Below, in pieces: positions 7,780 to 16,138 of a stretch of DNA of 64,000 nucleotides. Positions within the stretch are counted from its first letter, which is position 1, and each line of letters begins with the position of its first letter. This stretch comes from CAZXFA01 sp964640085 (GTDB lineage: Bacteria > Actinomycetota > UBA4738 > HRBIN12): contig CAZXFA010000007.1 in NCBI GenBank assembly GCA_964640085.1, positions 45,195 through 109,194 of the forward strand, read 5' to 3'. Both the position numbers and the translations under genes were made by a program. The notes beneath the pieces were generated by a model. That model was not told the DNA's origin and ran no database searches. It worked only from the letters and a program-made list of their open reading frames with translations.

Positions 7780-9306
7780 ATGGCCGACCCGAACGCCCTC
7801 GTCGTCTGCGTCCCGAACTTCAGCGAGGGGCGCCGGGCCGAGGTGATCGACGCGATCTGCGACGCCCTGGCGAGCGTCCCGGGCGCGCGCCTGGTCTACC
7901 GCCAGGCGGACCCGGAACACAACCGTCTCGACACCACGGTCGTCGGCCCGCCGGATGCCGTCCGGCGGGCCGCGCTCGCCGGCGCGGCGGAGGCCGTCGA
8001 GCTGATCGACATGGACGAGCACCGCGGCGGCCATCCCCGGATGGGCGCGGCCGACGTGATCCCGTTCGTCCCGCTCCGTGGGATCACGATGGACGAGGTG
8101 GTCGAGCTGGCACGCGACTTCGCGCGCGAGCTCGCGGAGACCTTGGACCTCCCCGTGTACCTCTACGACCGGGCCGCGCTCGTGCCGCAGCGCGCGAGCC
8201 TGGCCGAGGTCCGCCGAGGCGAGTACGAGGGCCTGCGCGAGGCCGTCTCGCGGGCCGAGCGCGTACCCGACCTCGGCCCGCGCGCGATCGGGAAGGCCGG
8301 CGCCGCCGCGGTCGCGGCCCGGAAGCCGCTGATCGCGTTCAACGTCTACCTGACCGGTCCGGAGGAGCGAGCCAAGGAGATCGCGAAGCTCGTCCGCGAG
8401 TCCGGCGGCGGCCTGCCGGCCGTCCGCGCGATCGGGTTCGCGGTGCCCGAGCGCGATGCGGTCACGGTTTCGATGAACCTCGTGGACCACGAGACGACCG
8501 GCCTGCGGGTGGCCTTCGACAGGGTCCGCGGGCTCGCCGCCGAGCGCGGTATGCAGATCCGCTCCTCCGAGATCGTTGGCCTGGTGCCGCAAGCCGCGCT
8601 CGCGGAGGAGGATGTCTCCCATCTGCAACTGGAGGGGTTCGATGCGGACGCACAGATCCTGGAGCGGCTCGTGAACGGGGGCATCGGCGAGCGGACGATC
8701 GACGGCTTCCTCGGGGTGCTGGCCTCGGACGCGCCGACGCCGGGCGGGGGCGCGGTGGCCGGCCTGTGCGGGGCGGCGGGGGCGGCGCTCATCTCGATGG
8801 TCTGCAACCTGACGATCGGCAAGGGCGGCTACGAGGACGTGGAGGACCGGATGCGCGCGCACCTCGAGGAGGCCGAGGCGGCGCGCCCGGCGTTCCTCGA
8901 GCTCGCCGACCGCGACGCCGCGTCGTTCGACGCCGTGATGGCCGCGTTCCGGATGCCGAAGGACGACGACCGGCAGAAGGCCGAGCGCAGCGCCGCGATC
9001 CAGCGCGCCTACGAAGGGGCGGCCCGCGTGCCGCTCGAGCTCGTCCGCCGGGCCGTCGACCTGCTGCCGGCGGCGGTCGCCGTCACGGAGCACGGGAACA
9101 CGAACGCGGCCTCGGACGGCGTGTCGGCCGCGATCGTCCTGCACGCGGCGGCGGCGTGCGCGATCGTGAACGTCCAGATCAACGCGGCGGCGCTGAAGGC
9201 CGAGAGCGTGGCCGGCGAGCTCAGCGAGGAGGTCGCCATCCTGCGCGTACGCGCCGGCGAGCTGCTCACGGCGGCCGAGGGGGCGTTCGCCGCCCGGACG
9301 TCCTGA
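7780..9306 (+). CDS. ftcD: Formimidoyltransferase-cyclodeaminase (bifunctional)
   Basis: 508 residues, matching the vertebrate-type fusion. Residues ~1-300 are glutamate formimidoyltransferase (VPNFSEGRR start; DEHRGGHPRMGA; IAFNVYL), moving the formimino group from N-formimino-glutamate to tetrahydrofolate. Residues ~310-505 are the helical cyclodeaminase (SDAPTPGGGAVAGL...MVCNLTIGK), releasing ammonia to give 5,10-methenyl-THF. This is the last step of one histidine-degradation route and feeds C1 folate. No other hut genes are in the window. The next gene begins 2 bases after the stop. The start is the ATG just after a TAGGCT box. Confidence 0.93.
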   Translation: MADPNALVVCVPNFSEGRRAEVIDAICDALASVPGARLVYRQADPEHNRLDTTVVGPPDAVRRAALAGAAEAVELIDMDEHRGGHPRMGAADVIPFVPLRGITMDEVVELARDFARELAETLDLPVYLYDRAALVPQRASLAEVRRGEYEGLREAVSRAERVPDLGPRAIGKAGAAAVAARKPLIAFNVYLTGPEERAKEIAKLVRESGGGLPAVRAIGFAVPERDAVTVSMNLVDHETTGLRVAFDRVRGLAAERGMQIRSSEIVGLVPQAALAEEDVSHLQLEGFDADAQILERLVNGGIGERTIDGFLGVLASDAPTPGGGAVAGLCGAAGAALISMVCNLTIGKGGYEDVEDRMRAHLEEAEAARPAFLELADRDAASFDAVMAAFRMPKDDDRQKAERSAAIQRAYEGAARVPLELVRRAVDLLPAAVAVTEHGNTNAASDGVSAAIVLHAAAACAIVNVQINAAALKAESVAGELSEEVAILRVRAGELLTAAEGAFAARTS

Positions 9307-9308
9307 AG

Positions 9309-9911
9309 ATGCGGCGGTTCCGACCGGGCGAGCCGATAACCCTCCGCGAGCTGTGGCGCGGTCGGGTCTGGGCCGCGCGGGCGCTGACCATGGTCCGCGA
9401 CGGGGACGATGCCCAGATGTTCCATCTGCCCTCAGGCGCTCCGGCGCTCGCCCCGAGCCGGGCCGACCGACTCCTGCGGGAGCCGGTCGAGGAGTGGGAA
9501 CTCGTCGAGCGCGCGTGGGACCACGGTCCCGTCCTCTCCTTCGCGTGGCCGGACGTCGCGCACGCCGTGCTCCTGCTGACCCGCCGCGATGGCACGCCGA
9601 GGTGCTGGTACGTGCAGCTGCAGGATCCTCTCCGGCGGACGCGGATCGGGTTCGACACGGTCGACCACGTCCTGGACGCGATCGTCGAGCTCGACGGCGG
9701 CTGGCGGTGGAAGGACGAGGGTGCGCTCGAGGCCGCCGTCGCCCGGGGCGACTTCACCGCCGACCAGGCGCTCGCGTTCCGGGCCGAGGGTGAACGGGGC
9801 GTCGCCCGGATCGTGGAGCGCGAGCCGCCCTTCGACCGCGACTGGTGGTCGTGGCGACCCGATCCGTCGTGGCCGGCGCCCACGCTCCCCGCGGGCGCGG
9901 ATCGACACTAG
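9309..9911 (+). CDS. DUF402 family protein (nucleotide phosphatase-like)
   Basis: 200 residues. The Trp-rich beta-barrel (GRVWAARALTMVRDGDD, LSFAWPDVAHAVLLLTRRDG, WYVQLQDP) and the following D-rich segments (DHVLDAIVELDGGWRWKDE) match DUF402/Ntdp-like proteins, some of which hydrolyse nucleoside di- and triphosphates. The ATG is 2 bases after the ftcD stop, so translation is probably coupled. Its TAG stop shares the CTAG at 9908-9911 with the converging F420 oxidoreductase gene. Substrate unknown. Confidence 0.8.
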   Translation: MRRFRPGEPITLRELWRGRVWAARALTMVRDGDDAQMFHLPSGAPALAPSRADRLLREPVEEWELVERAWDHGPVLSFAWPDVAHAVLLLTRRDGTPRCWYVQLQDPLRRTRIGFDTVDHVLDAIVELDGGWRWKDEGALEAAVARGDFTADQALAFRAEGERGVARIVEREPPFDRDWWSWRPDPSWPAPTLPAGADRH

Positions 9912-10732
9912 CCCTCGAGTGTGGGCAGCACCGTCTCAACGAACCGTCCGAGCCGTTCCCTGCCCTCGGTGGGCCACTCGACCACCAGGTAGCTCACCCC
10001 GTTCTCCACGTGCTCATCGAAGGCGCGCCGTACCTCGTCCCATGGCTCGGAGATCGACAGGCTCGAGGCCCGGACGATCGTCGTGGGGTCGCGGCCCGCC
10101 TCCTCCGCGGAGCGCCGCACGACTTCCCACTTGGCTCCGTAGTCGGTTCCCCACGTGTGCCACACGTCGGCGAGCCGACCCACGATCGGCAGGGCGAGCT
10201 TCGGTCCCTTCGCGCCGATCCAGATCGGCGGGTGCGGTTGCTGCACCGGCTTGGGCCGGTACAGCGCACCATCGAGCCGGTAGCGCCGGCCCTCGAAAGA
10301 GACGCGTTCCCCGCTCATCAGGAGCCGGAGCACCTGCACACCCTCCTCGAGCCGCTCCATCCGCTCGCGGACATCGGGGAAAGGGATCCCGAACTCGCGG
10401 TGCTCGTCCCGGTTCCACGCGGCACCCACCGCGCACTCGACGCGTCCGCCCGAGACCTGGTCCACCGTGACGACCTCGGTCGCCAGAACCGAGGGATGGC
10501 GGTGGGTCATCCCGGTCACCAGGGTGCCGAGCCTGATCCGGTCCGTGCGGGCGGCGAGCGCCGCGAGCAACGTCCAGCCCTCCAGGCACGGTCCGTCCGG
10601 GTCCGCGTAGAGGGCGATGAAGTGATCGAAGACCCACGCACCCTCGAACCCCGCCTCCTCCGCGAACCGCACGCGGGACGCGATCTCCTCCCAGGTGAGC
10701 TGGTGCTGTGCCACGTCGAGCCCGAACCGCAT
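9908..10732 (-). CDS. LLM-class F420-dependent oxidoreductase
   Basis: 274 residues, luciferase-like TIM barrel. It starts MRFGLDVAQHQLTWEEI and has AEEAGFEGAWVFDH, the RIRLGTLVTG strand, the QVSGGRVECAVGAAW segment and PIWIGAKGPK, all usual for the coenzyme F420-dependent branch. These enzymes transfer a hydride between F420H2 and an organic substrate in the cytosol; the substrate is unknown. GAGGAGG sits ~8 bases before the ATG. It ends inside the shared CTAG with the DUF402 gene. Two further paralogues lie at 41.4 and 49.4 kb. Confidence 0.88.
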   Translation of the reverse strand: MRFGLDVAQHQLTWEEIASRVRFAEEAGFEGAWVFDHFIALYADPDGPCLEGWTLLAALAARTDRIRLGTLVTGMTHRHPSVLATEVVTVDQVSGGRVECAVGAAWNRDEHREFGIPFPDVRERMERLEEGVQVLRLLMSGERVSFEGRRYRLDGALYRPKPVQQPHPPIWIGAKGPKLALPIVGRLADVWHTWGTDYGAKWEVVRRSAEEAGRDPTTIVRASSLSISEPWDEVRRAFDEHVENGVSYLVVEWPTEGRERLGRFVETVLPTLEG

Positions 10733-10787
10733 CCGGGTCACCTCCTCGGTTGTCGGCCGATGCCTCCCTGCGCGAGTGTATGGCGGC

Positions 10788-12041
10788 ATGCCGAACCCGG
10801 ACCCGTCCTCGTTCCGCTCCCGGTTCCCGGCGCTCGCGCGTGAGCTCGACGGCCGCCCCTGCGTGTTCGCCGACGCTCCCGGAGGATCGCAGGTGCCGGA
10901 CGCGGTGATCGCGGCCACGGCCGACTACCTGCGTCGCAGCAACGCGAACCTAGGCGGTGCGTTCGCCACCAGCCAGGAGTCGGATGCGCTGGTCGCCGAC
11001 GCGCGCCGGTCCGCGGCGGCGTTCACCGGCGTCGACCCCGATGAGATCGTGTTCGGCCCCAACGCCACCAGCCTGCTGTTCACGTTCTCCCGGTCGATCG
11101 CGCGGGAGCTCGGTGCGGGCGACGAGGTCCTGGTCACCACGCTCGACCACGACGCGAACATCGCGCCCTGGGTAACCGCTGCGGAGGACGCGGGGGCGAC
11201 GGTGCGGAGCGTCGACATCCGCGAGGGGGACGCGACCCTCGACCTCGACTCGTTCGATGCCGCCCTGTCCGGATCCACGAGGGTGGCCGCGTTCACCCTC
11301 GCGTCGAACGCCGTGGGCACAATCCCGCCCGCCGCCGACCTCGTCCGACGGATCCGCGAGCGGGCGCCGAAGGCGATCGTGGCGGTGGACGCCGTGCACC
11401 TGGCGCAGCATCGGGCCCTCGACCTCCACCGGCTCGGGGCCGACCTGCTCGTGTGCTCCCCGTACAAGTTCTTCGGACCGCACCTCGGGATCCTCGCCGC
11501 TCGCCGGGAGCTGCTCGAGCGGCTGCACCCCTACAAGGTGCGCGCGGCCGAGGACGCGGTGCCCGTCCGCTGGGAGACCGGGACGATGGACCACGAGGGC
11601 CTGGCCGGGCTGGTCGCGGCCGTCGGGTACATCGCCGGGCTCGGGGACGCGCTGGGCACCCCCCAGGGACCGACGCTCCGCGAGCGCGTGGCCGCCGGCA
11701 TGGAAGCGATCCGTCGGTACGAGCACCGGATCTCCGAGCGCTTCCTGGAGGGCGCGGCGCGTATCCCTCGTGCCCGCCTGTGGGGCATCGCCGATCGCGA
11801 CCGGATCGACGAGCGCACGCCGACGTTCGCCCTCCGGGTTGGCGATCGGCACCCGGCCGAGACCGCCGAGGCGCTCGGGGAGCGCGGGATCTTCGTCTGG
11901 GACGGCCACTACTACGCCCTGGCGCTGATGGAACGGCTCGGGCTCCAGGAGAGCGGGGGTGCCGTGCGGATCGGGTTCTGCCACTACCACACCCTCGGCG
12001 AGGTGGACCGGGTGCTCGAGGAGCTCGCGAGCCTCGGATGA
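10788..12041 (+). CDS. Cysteine desulfurase-like class V aminotransferase (VC1184/TIGR01976 type)
   Basis: 417 residues, PLP fold type I. It carries FPALARELDGRPCVFADAPGGSQVP and NANLGGAFATSQESD, the characteristic opening of the VC1184-like branch. The Schiff-base Lys is in SPYKFFGPHLG and the cofactor Asp in VAVDAVHLAQH. No clear mobile-loop cysteine as in IscS/SufS is seen, so true desulfurase activity is uncertain. Divergent from the F420 oxidoreductase (55 bases between starts). The gene for UDP-sulfoquinovose synthase follows after 63 bases; a link through sulfur metabolism is possible but unproven. Confidence 0.85.
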   Translation: MPNPDPSSFRSRFPALARELDGRPCVFADAPGGSQVPDAVIAATADYLRRSNANLGGAFATSQESDALVADARRSAAAFTGVDPDEIVFGPNATSLLFTFSRSIARELGAGDEVLVTTLDHDANIAPWVTAAEDAGATVRSVDIREGDATLDLDSFDAALSGSTRVAAFTLASNAVGTIPPAADLVRRIRERAPKAIVAVDAVHLAQHRALDLHRLGADLLVCSPYKFFGPHLGILAARRELLERLHPYKVRAAEDAVPVRWETGTMDHEGLAGLVAAVGYIAGLGDALGTPQGPTLRERVAAGMEAIRRYEHRISERFLEGAARIPRARLWGIADRDRIDERTPTFALRVGDRHPAETAEALGERGIFVWDGHYYALALMERLGLQESGGAVRIGFCHYHTLGEVDRVLEELASLG

Positions 12042-12069
12042 CCCGAGTTCCCGCAGGTCACGGCGTTGC

Positions 12070-12075
12070 TAGGAT
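12070..12075 (+). promoter_or_regulatory. -10 box TAGGAT for the sqdB-like gene
   Basis: GCTAGGATGGG lies 29 bases before the ATG; a GAGG ribosome-binding site is placed between box and start, so the leader would be about 20 bases. Confidence 0.45.
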
Positions 12076-12104
12076 GGGCCTCCCACACTGGAGATGAGGT
12101 ACCG

Positions 12105-13280
12105 ATGCGGATCCTGATCCTCGGCGGTGACGGCTACCTCGGGTGGCCGACGGCGATGCACTTCGCCCGTCGCGGCCACGAGGTCCACACCATCGACAGC
12201 TACCTGCGCCGCCGTGCCCACGCGGAGGCCGGCACGGGCTCCCTCACGCCCATCCCACCCTCCCTCCCAGCGCGCGCCCAGGCCTTCCGCGAGGTGTCCG
12301 GGCACGAGATCGGCGTCACCGAAGGTGACCTGCTCGACGTCGACGTGGTCGAGCGGGTGTTCGCCGAGTTCCGGCCCGAGGCGATCGTGCACTACGGCGA
12401 GATGCCGTCGGCCCCCTACTCGATGATCGACCGCGAGCACGCCACCTTCACCCAACACAACAACGTGATCGGGACGTTGAACGTCCTGTGGGCGATGGCA
12501 GAGCACGCGCCGGACGCGCATCTGGTCAAGCTCGGCACGATGGGCGAGTACGGGACGCCGAACATCGACATCGAGGAGGGGTTCATCCAGATCGAGCACA
12601 ACGGGCGGCGTGACACGCTGCCGTACCCGAAGACGCCGGGCAGCTTCTATCACCTCACCAAGGTTCACGACTCGCACAACATCCACTTCGCGTGCCGGAT
12701 CTGGGGGCTGCGGTCCACCGACCTGAACCAGGGTGTGGTCTACGGGATCGAGACGGACGAGACGATCCTCGACGAGCGGCTGGTCACCCGGTTCGACTAC
12801 GACGAGGTCTTCGGCACCGCGCTGAACCGGTTCTGCCTCCAGGCGGTGATCGGGCATCCGCTGACCGCCTACGGGAAGGGCGGCCAGACGCGCGGATACC
12901 TGAACATCGTCGACACGCTCCAGTGCGTCGAGCTCGCGGTCGCCAACCCGCCCGAGCCCGGCGAGTACCGGGTCTTCAACCAGTTCACCGAGCAGTTCTC
13001 GATCCGTGAGCTCGCCGAGCTCGTGCAGCACGCCGGGGCCGAGGTGGGCATCCACATCCGCCTCGAGCACGTCGAGAACCCCCGGGTCGAGATGGAGGAG
13101 CACTACTACAACGCCAAGCACACCAAGCTTCTCGACCTCGGCCTCAAGCCGCACCTGCTCTCGGAGACGCTGATCGAGTCGATGTTCGCGGCGATCGAGC
13201 GGTATCGCGACCGGGTGACCTTCGACCACATCATGCCGGCCACGCGCTGGCGAGCGGTCCGCGAGCGCGCCCGACCCTGA
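12105..13280 (+). CDS. sqdB: UDP-sulfoquinovose synthase-like NAD-dependent epimerase
   Basis: 391 residues, extended SDR. The Rossmann start ILILGGDGYLGWPTA, the MPSAPYSMIDRE loop, LGTMGEYGTPNIDIEEG and the YHLTK catalytic Tyr/Lys pair are close to plant SQD1, bacterial SqdB and archaeal Agl3. The reaction converts UDP-glucose plus sulfite into UDP-sulfoquinovose. The next gene, 3 bases on, is a membrane-anchored GT2 enzyme and not the usual SqdX, so the sulfosugar may go to a glycan or polyprenyl carrier instead of the diacylglycerol sulfolipid. Nothing in the window suggests photosynthesis. Confidence 0.87.
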   Translation: MRILILGGDGYLGWPTAMHFARRGHEVHTIDSYLRRRAHAEAGTGSLTPIPPSLPARAQAFREVSGHEIGVTEGDLLDVDVVERVFAEFRPEAIVHYGEMPSAPYSMIDREHATFTQHNNVIGTLNVLWAMAEHAPDAHLVKLGTMGEYGTPNIDIEEGFIQIEHNGRRDTLPYPKTPGSFYHLTKVHDSHNIHFACRIWGLRSTDLNQGVVYGIETDETILDERLVTRFDYDEVFGTALNRFCLQAVIGHPLTAYGKGGQTRGYLNIVDTLQCVELAVANPPEPGEYRVFNQFTEQFSIRELAELVQHAGAEVGIHIRLEHVENPRVEMEEHYYNAKHTKLLDLGLKPHLLSETLIESMFAAIERYRDRVTFDHIMPATRWRAVRERARP

Positions 13281-13283
13281 CGG

Positions 13284-14330
13284 ATGTTGGCGCTGCGGAT
13301 CGCCGGCGCCGTCCTCGCGGTGGGGCTCTTCGCCTTGTTCGTGGCGAGCTACCGTCGCCGGCAGATCAGCCGCCTCAGCCTGATCATCGCCTGGGCGATC
13401 GCGTTCGGGGTGGTCGTGCTTGCGGCCACTCCGAACCTGTTCAACCCGGTGTTCGAGGTGCTGAACTTCGAGCCGGGGACCGGACAGCGGCTCACCGCGG
13501 TGCTGCTGTTCGCGGTGGTGATCCTGTTCCTGCTGCTCCTCCGGCTGCAGTCCATCGTCGACACGAACGAACGGAGCATCCGGCTCCTGGTCGAGGCGCT
13601 CGGACAGGACGCCTTCGACTGGGACCGGGCCGCCGCGCTCCCCGACGGTGCCGCGATCGCGGTCATCTCCCCTGCCTTCAACGAGGCCGAGAACCTCCCC
13701 GCCGTGATCCACGCGATGCCCGACGAGATCGGAGGCCGCCTCGTGGTCCCGATCGTGATCGACGACGGCTCCGAGGACCGGACGGCCGAGGTCGCCGAGG
13801 AGGCCGGTGCCCTGGTTGCCCGGCTGCCGATCCGACGCGGCGGAGGTCTGGCCCTACGGGTCGGGTACGACATCGCCCTCCGGATGGGCGCGGAGATCGT
13901 CGTCTCGATCGACGCCGACGGCCAGCACCAGCCAGAGGAGATCCCGGTGGTCGTCAAGCCGATCCTGGAGGGGCAGGCCGACCACGTGAACGGCTCGCGG
14001 ATGCTCGGCGACTACGAGCGGGGCCCGACGATCCGGCACGTCGGCGTGCACGTCTTCTCCTGGCTCGTGACGCTGCTCACCGGCCAGCGGGTCACCGACA
14101 TCTCGAGCGGGTTCCGGGCGACCCGCGCGGACACGCTCCGGAAGCTCCTCCTGGAACAGGATCAGTTCTGGACCTCGGAGGTCACGATCGAGGCGCTGCG
14201 CCAGCGCGCGAGGATCGTCGAGGTCCCGGTCACCTTCCTCACGCGCCGAGGCGGCGTCTCCAAGAAGCCGAAGTCGATGCGCTACGCGTGGAACTTCTCC
14301 AAGGCGATCGTGAAGACATGGCTCCGGTAG
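13284..14330 (+). CDS. DUF2304 - family 2 glycosyltransferase fusion (DPM1-like)
   Basis: 348 residues. Three hydrophobic helices in residues ~3-90 form a DUF2304-like membrane module; residues ~115-348 are a family 2 glycosyltransferase with VISPAFNEAENLP, VIDDGSEDRT, the DAD-type metal motif (SIDADGQHQPEEI) and GSRM. This is the dolichyl-phosphate mannose synthase-like group, which adds a sugar to a polyprenyl phosphate at the cytoplasmic face. Fusion of the two modules in one chain is notable, as DUF2304 and GT2 are often separate adjacent genes. Being 3 bases after the UDP-sulfoquinovose synthase suggests it may use that donor. Confidence 0.85.
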   Translation: MLALRIAGAVLAVGLFALFVASYRRRQISRLSLIIAWAIAFGVVVLAATPNLFNPVFEVLNFEPGTGQRLTAVLLFAVVILFLLLLRLQSIVDTNERSIRLLVEALGQDAFDWDRAAALPDGAAIAVISPAFNEAENLPAVIHAMPDEIGGRLVVPIVIDDGSEDRTAEVAEEAGALVARLPIRRGGGLALRVGYDIALRMGAEIVVSIDADGQHQPEEIPVVVKPILEGQADHVNGSRMLGDYERGPTIRHVGVHVFSWLVTLLTGQRVTDISSGFRATRADTLRKLLLEQDQFWTSEVTIEALRQRARIVEVPVTFLTRRGGVSKKPKSMRYAWNFSKAIVKTWLR

Positions 14331-14336
14331 CGGCGC

Positions 14337-15233
14337 TCAGCTCGCGGCGGCGGCCACCTCGCCGGCCAGGTGGGCGTTGGCCTCCAGGAGGGCCAGGTTC
14401 ACCTCGAGGCTCCGCCCGCCCGTGCGTTCGGCCAGGCACGAGAGGAGGTGCGGGGTGAGCGCCTTGCCCCGGACGCCATCCCGCTCGGCCAGGTGCACGC
14501 AGTCGCGGGTGGCGGTCGCGACCACGTCCGGCTCCATCGCCAGCTCGCCGGGCACGGGGTTGCAGAGCAACACCCCCGCCCCCGCTTCGAGATCCCGCAG
14601 GGCGCGTACGATCTTGGCCGCTGCCAGCGGCTCCCCGACCCGGGTCTCGAGCTCGACCGGCGCCTCCCTGACCAGGAAGTGCGGCAGCCGGCGGCACCGA
14701 TAGCCGACGACCGCGACCCCGAGCTCGTCCAGGCGCTCCGCGGTGGCCACCGGATCGGCGATCGACTTGGGTCCGGAGCTCACGAGCAGCACCGGCGTCC
14801 TCGCCAGCTCGACCAGATCCGCCGACACGTCGCGGGAGCCGGGGTGCACCCCGCCGATCCCTCCGGTGGCCACGACCGAGACGCCGACGCGGGCGGCCGC
14901 CCAGATCGTCGCGGACACCGTCGTCGCACCCAGCCCATGCGTCGCCACGACCACCGGGAGGTCGCGACGAGCGACCTTCACCGCCCGACCGGGCTCCGCG
15001 AACACCGCCAGCTCGTCGGCCGTGAGACCCACGACGACCGATCCGTACACCACGCCGACCCAGGCCGGCACGGCGCCGGCGACCCGCACGGCCGCGGTCA
15101 TCCGCTCGATGCACTCGAGGTTCCGGGGCGGCGGCAACCCCTGAGCGATCACGCTGGTCTCCAAGCCGACCACGGGACGGCCGCCCTGCACGGCGCGGCG
15201 GACATCGTCGGACGGGGCGAGCACCGCGCTCAT
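14337..15233 (-). CDS. psuG: Pseudouridine-5'-phosphate glycosidase
   Basis: 298 residues. The family landmarks are clear: GLETSVIAQGLPPPRN at the N-terminus, YGSVVVGLT, ATGGIGGVHPG (manganese and ribose-binding region), SSGPKSI and NPVPGEL with a conserved Lys in the GLTxxELA segment. It splits pseudouridine 5'-phosphate into uracil and ribose 5-phosphate. Its ATG overlaps the stop of the upstream sugar kinase (ATGA), forming a psuK-psuG operon. It ends 7 bases from the convergent GT2 gene. Confidence 0.93.
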   Translation of the reverse strand: MSAVLAPSDDVRRAVQGGRPVVGLETSVIAQGLPPPRNLECIERMTAAVRVAGAVPAWVGVVYGSVVVGLTADELAVFAEPGRAVKVARRDLPVVVATHGLGATTVSATIWAAARVGVSVVATGGIGGVHPGSRDVSADLVELARTPVLLVSSGPKSIADPVATAERLDELGVAVVGYRCRRLPHFLVREAPVELETRVGEPLAAAKIVRALRDLEAGAGVLLCNPVPGELAMEPDVVATATRDCVHLAERDGVRGKALTPHLLSCLAERTGGRSLEVNLALLEANAHLAGEVAAAAS

Positions 15234-16096
15234 CCCGACCGCTCCGGCCAACTCTCGAGGCTCCCAGCCACCTCGGCACCGGCGCGACACGCGGCGTGGA
15301 GCGCGTCGCCCGGCGAGCGCCCGGCGGCGAGGTTCGCGAGAAGGACGCCATCGAACGCGTCGCCCGCTCCCGTCGGATCGCGCTCCCGCACCGCCGTACC
15401 AGAGAACCGGATCTCCAGTCCCTCCCAGGACATGACGGCCCCCTCGGCGCCGAGCTTGAGGCACACGACCGGGAACCGGGCGGCCAGCGCGTCCAACGCT
15501 GACCCGTCGCGACGACCGGTCAGGGCCTCAGCCTCCCGGTCGTTCGCGAACAGCACGTTGGCTCCTGCCGCCAGATCGAAGAACCGATCCGCGCCGACGT
15601 CCCGCACCAGTGGCCAGGAGGCGGCATCGACCGCAACGAACCTCGCCCGGGCACGTTCGAGCGCCGCCCGGCCCGCCGTCGTCGTCGGCGGGAAGAGCAA
15701 GGCGTAGCCGGACACGAGCACCGCGGCAGCATCGAGCCGGTCCGGCAGGTCCGCGGGCGACAGCCGGCCGCTCGCGCCCCGATCGGCCACCATCGAGCGC
15801 TCGCCCGGCTCGTGTACCACGAGCATGGTTCCGGTCTCGGCCTCCGGATCGAGGGCCAGCGCGGGTTCGACCCCGCGACGGATGAGCTCGTCGCGGATCA
15901 GGGCCCCGGCGGCGTCGGCCCCCACCCGACCGTACACGCGCGCCCGCGCCCCGACGTAGGCCGCCCACACGGCCGCGTTGGCGGCGCTGCCCCCCGGCCG
16001 CACCTGCACCCGCCCGTGCACGTCGCCCCCCTCCTCCAGGGCCTCGGCCTCCACGCGCACATCGAGCATCACGTCGCCCACGGTCGCCACGTCCAC
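15230..16096 (-). CDS. psuK: PfkB-family kinase, probable pseudouridine kinase
   Basis: 288 residues, ribokinase fold. RPGGSAANAA near the N-terminus and DPTGAGDAFDG near the C-terminus are the PfkB signatures, with the catalytic Asp in the latter. Family alone does not fix the substrate, but the 4-base overlap with psuG makes pseudouridine the best candidate (phosphorylation on the 5' hydroxyl). The GTG start lies 7 bases after a TAGGGT box and has no ribosome-binding site. Confidence 0.85.
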   Translation of the reverse strand: MDVATVGDVMLDVRVEAEALEEGGDVHGRVQVRPGGSAANAAVWAAYVGARARVYGRVGADAAGALIRDELIRRGVEPALALDPEAETGTMLVVHEPGERSMVADRGASGRLSPADLPDRLDAAAVLVSGYALLFPPTTTAGRAALERARARFVAVDAASWPLVRDVGADRFFDLAAGANVLFANDREAEALTGRRDGSALDALAARFPVVCLKLGAEGAVMSWEGLEIRFSGTAVRERDPTGAGDAFDGVLLANLAAGRSPGDALHAACRAGAEVAGSLESWPERSG

Positions 16097-16103
16097 GCGG
16101 GGA

Positions 16104-16109
16104 ACCCTA
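16104..16109 (-). promoter_or_regulatory. -10 box TAGGGT, leaderless type
   Basis: Read on the minus strand, TAGGGT ends 7 bases before the GTG of psuK. It separates the pseudouridine operon from the thiamine operon upstream. Confidence 0.5.
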
Positions 16110-16138
16110 CTGGCTCCCGGCGAGAGCGCCGCCGAGTG

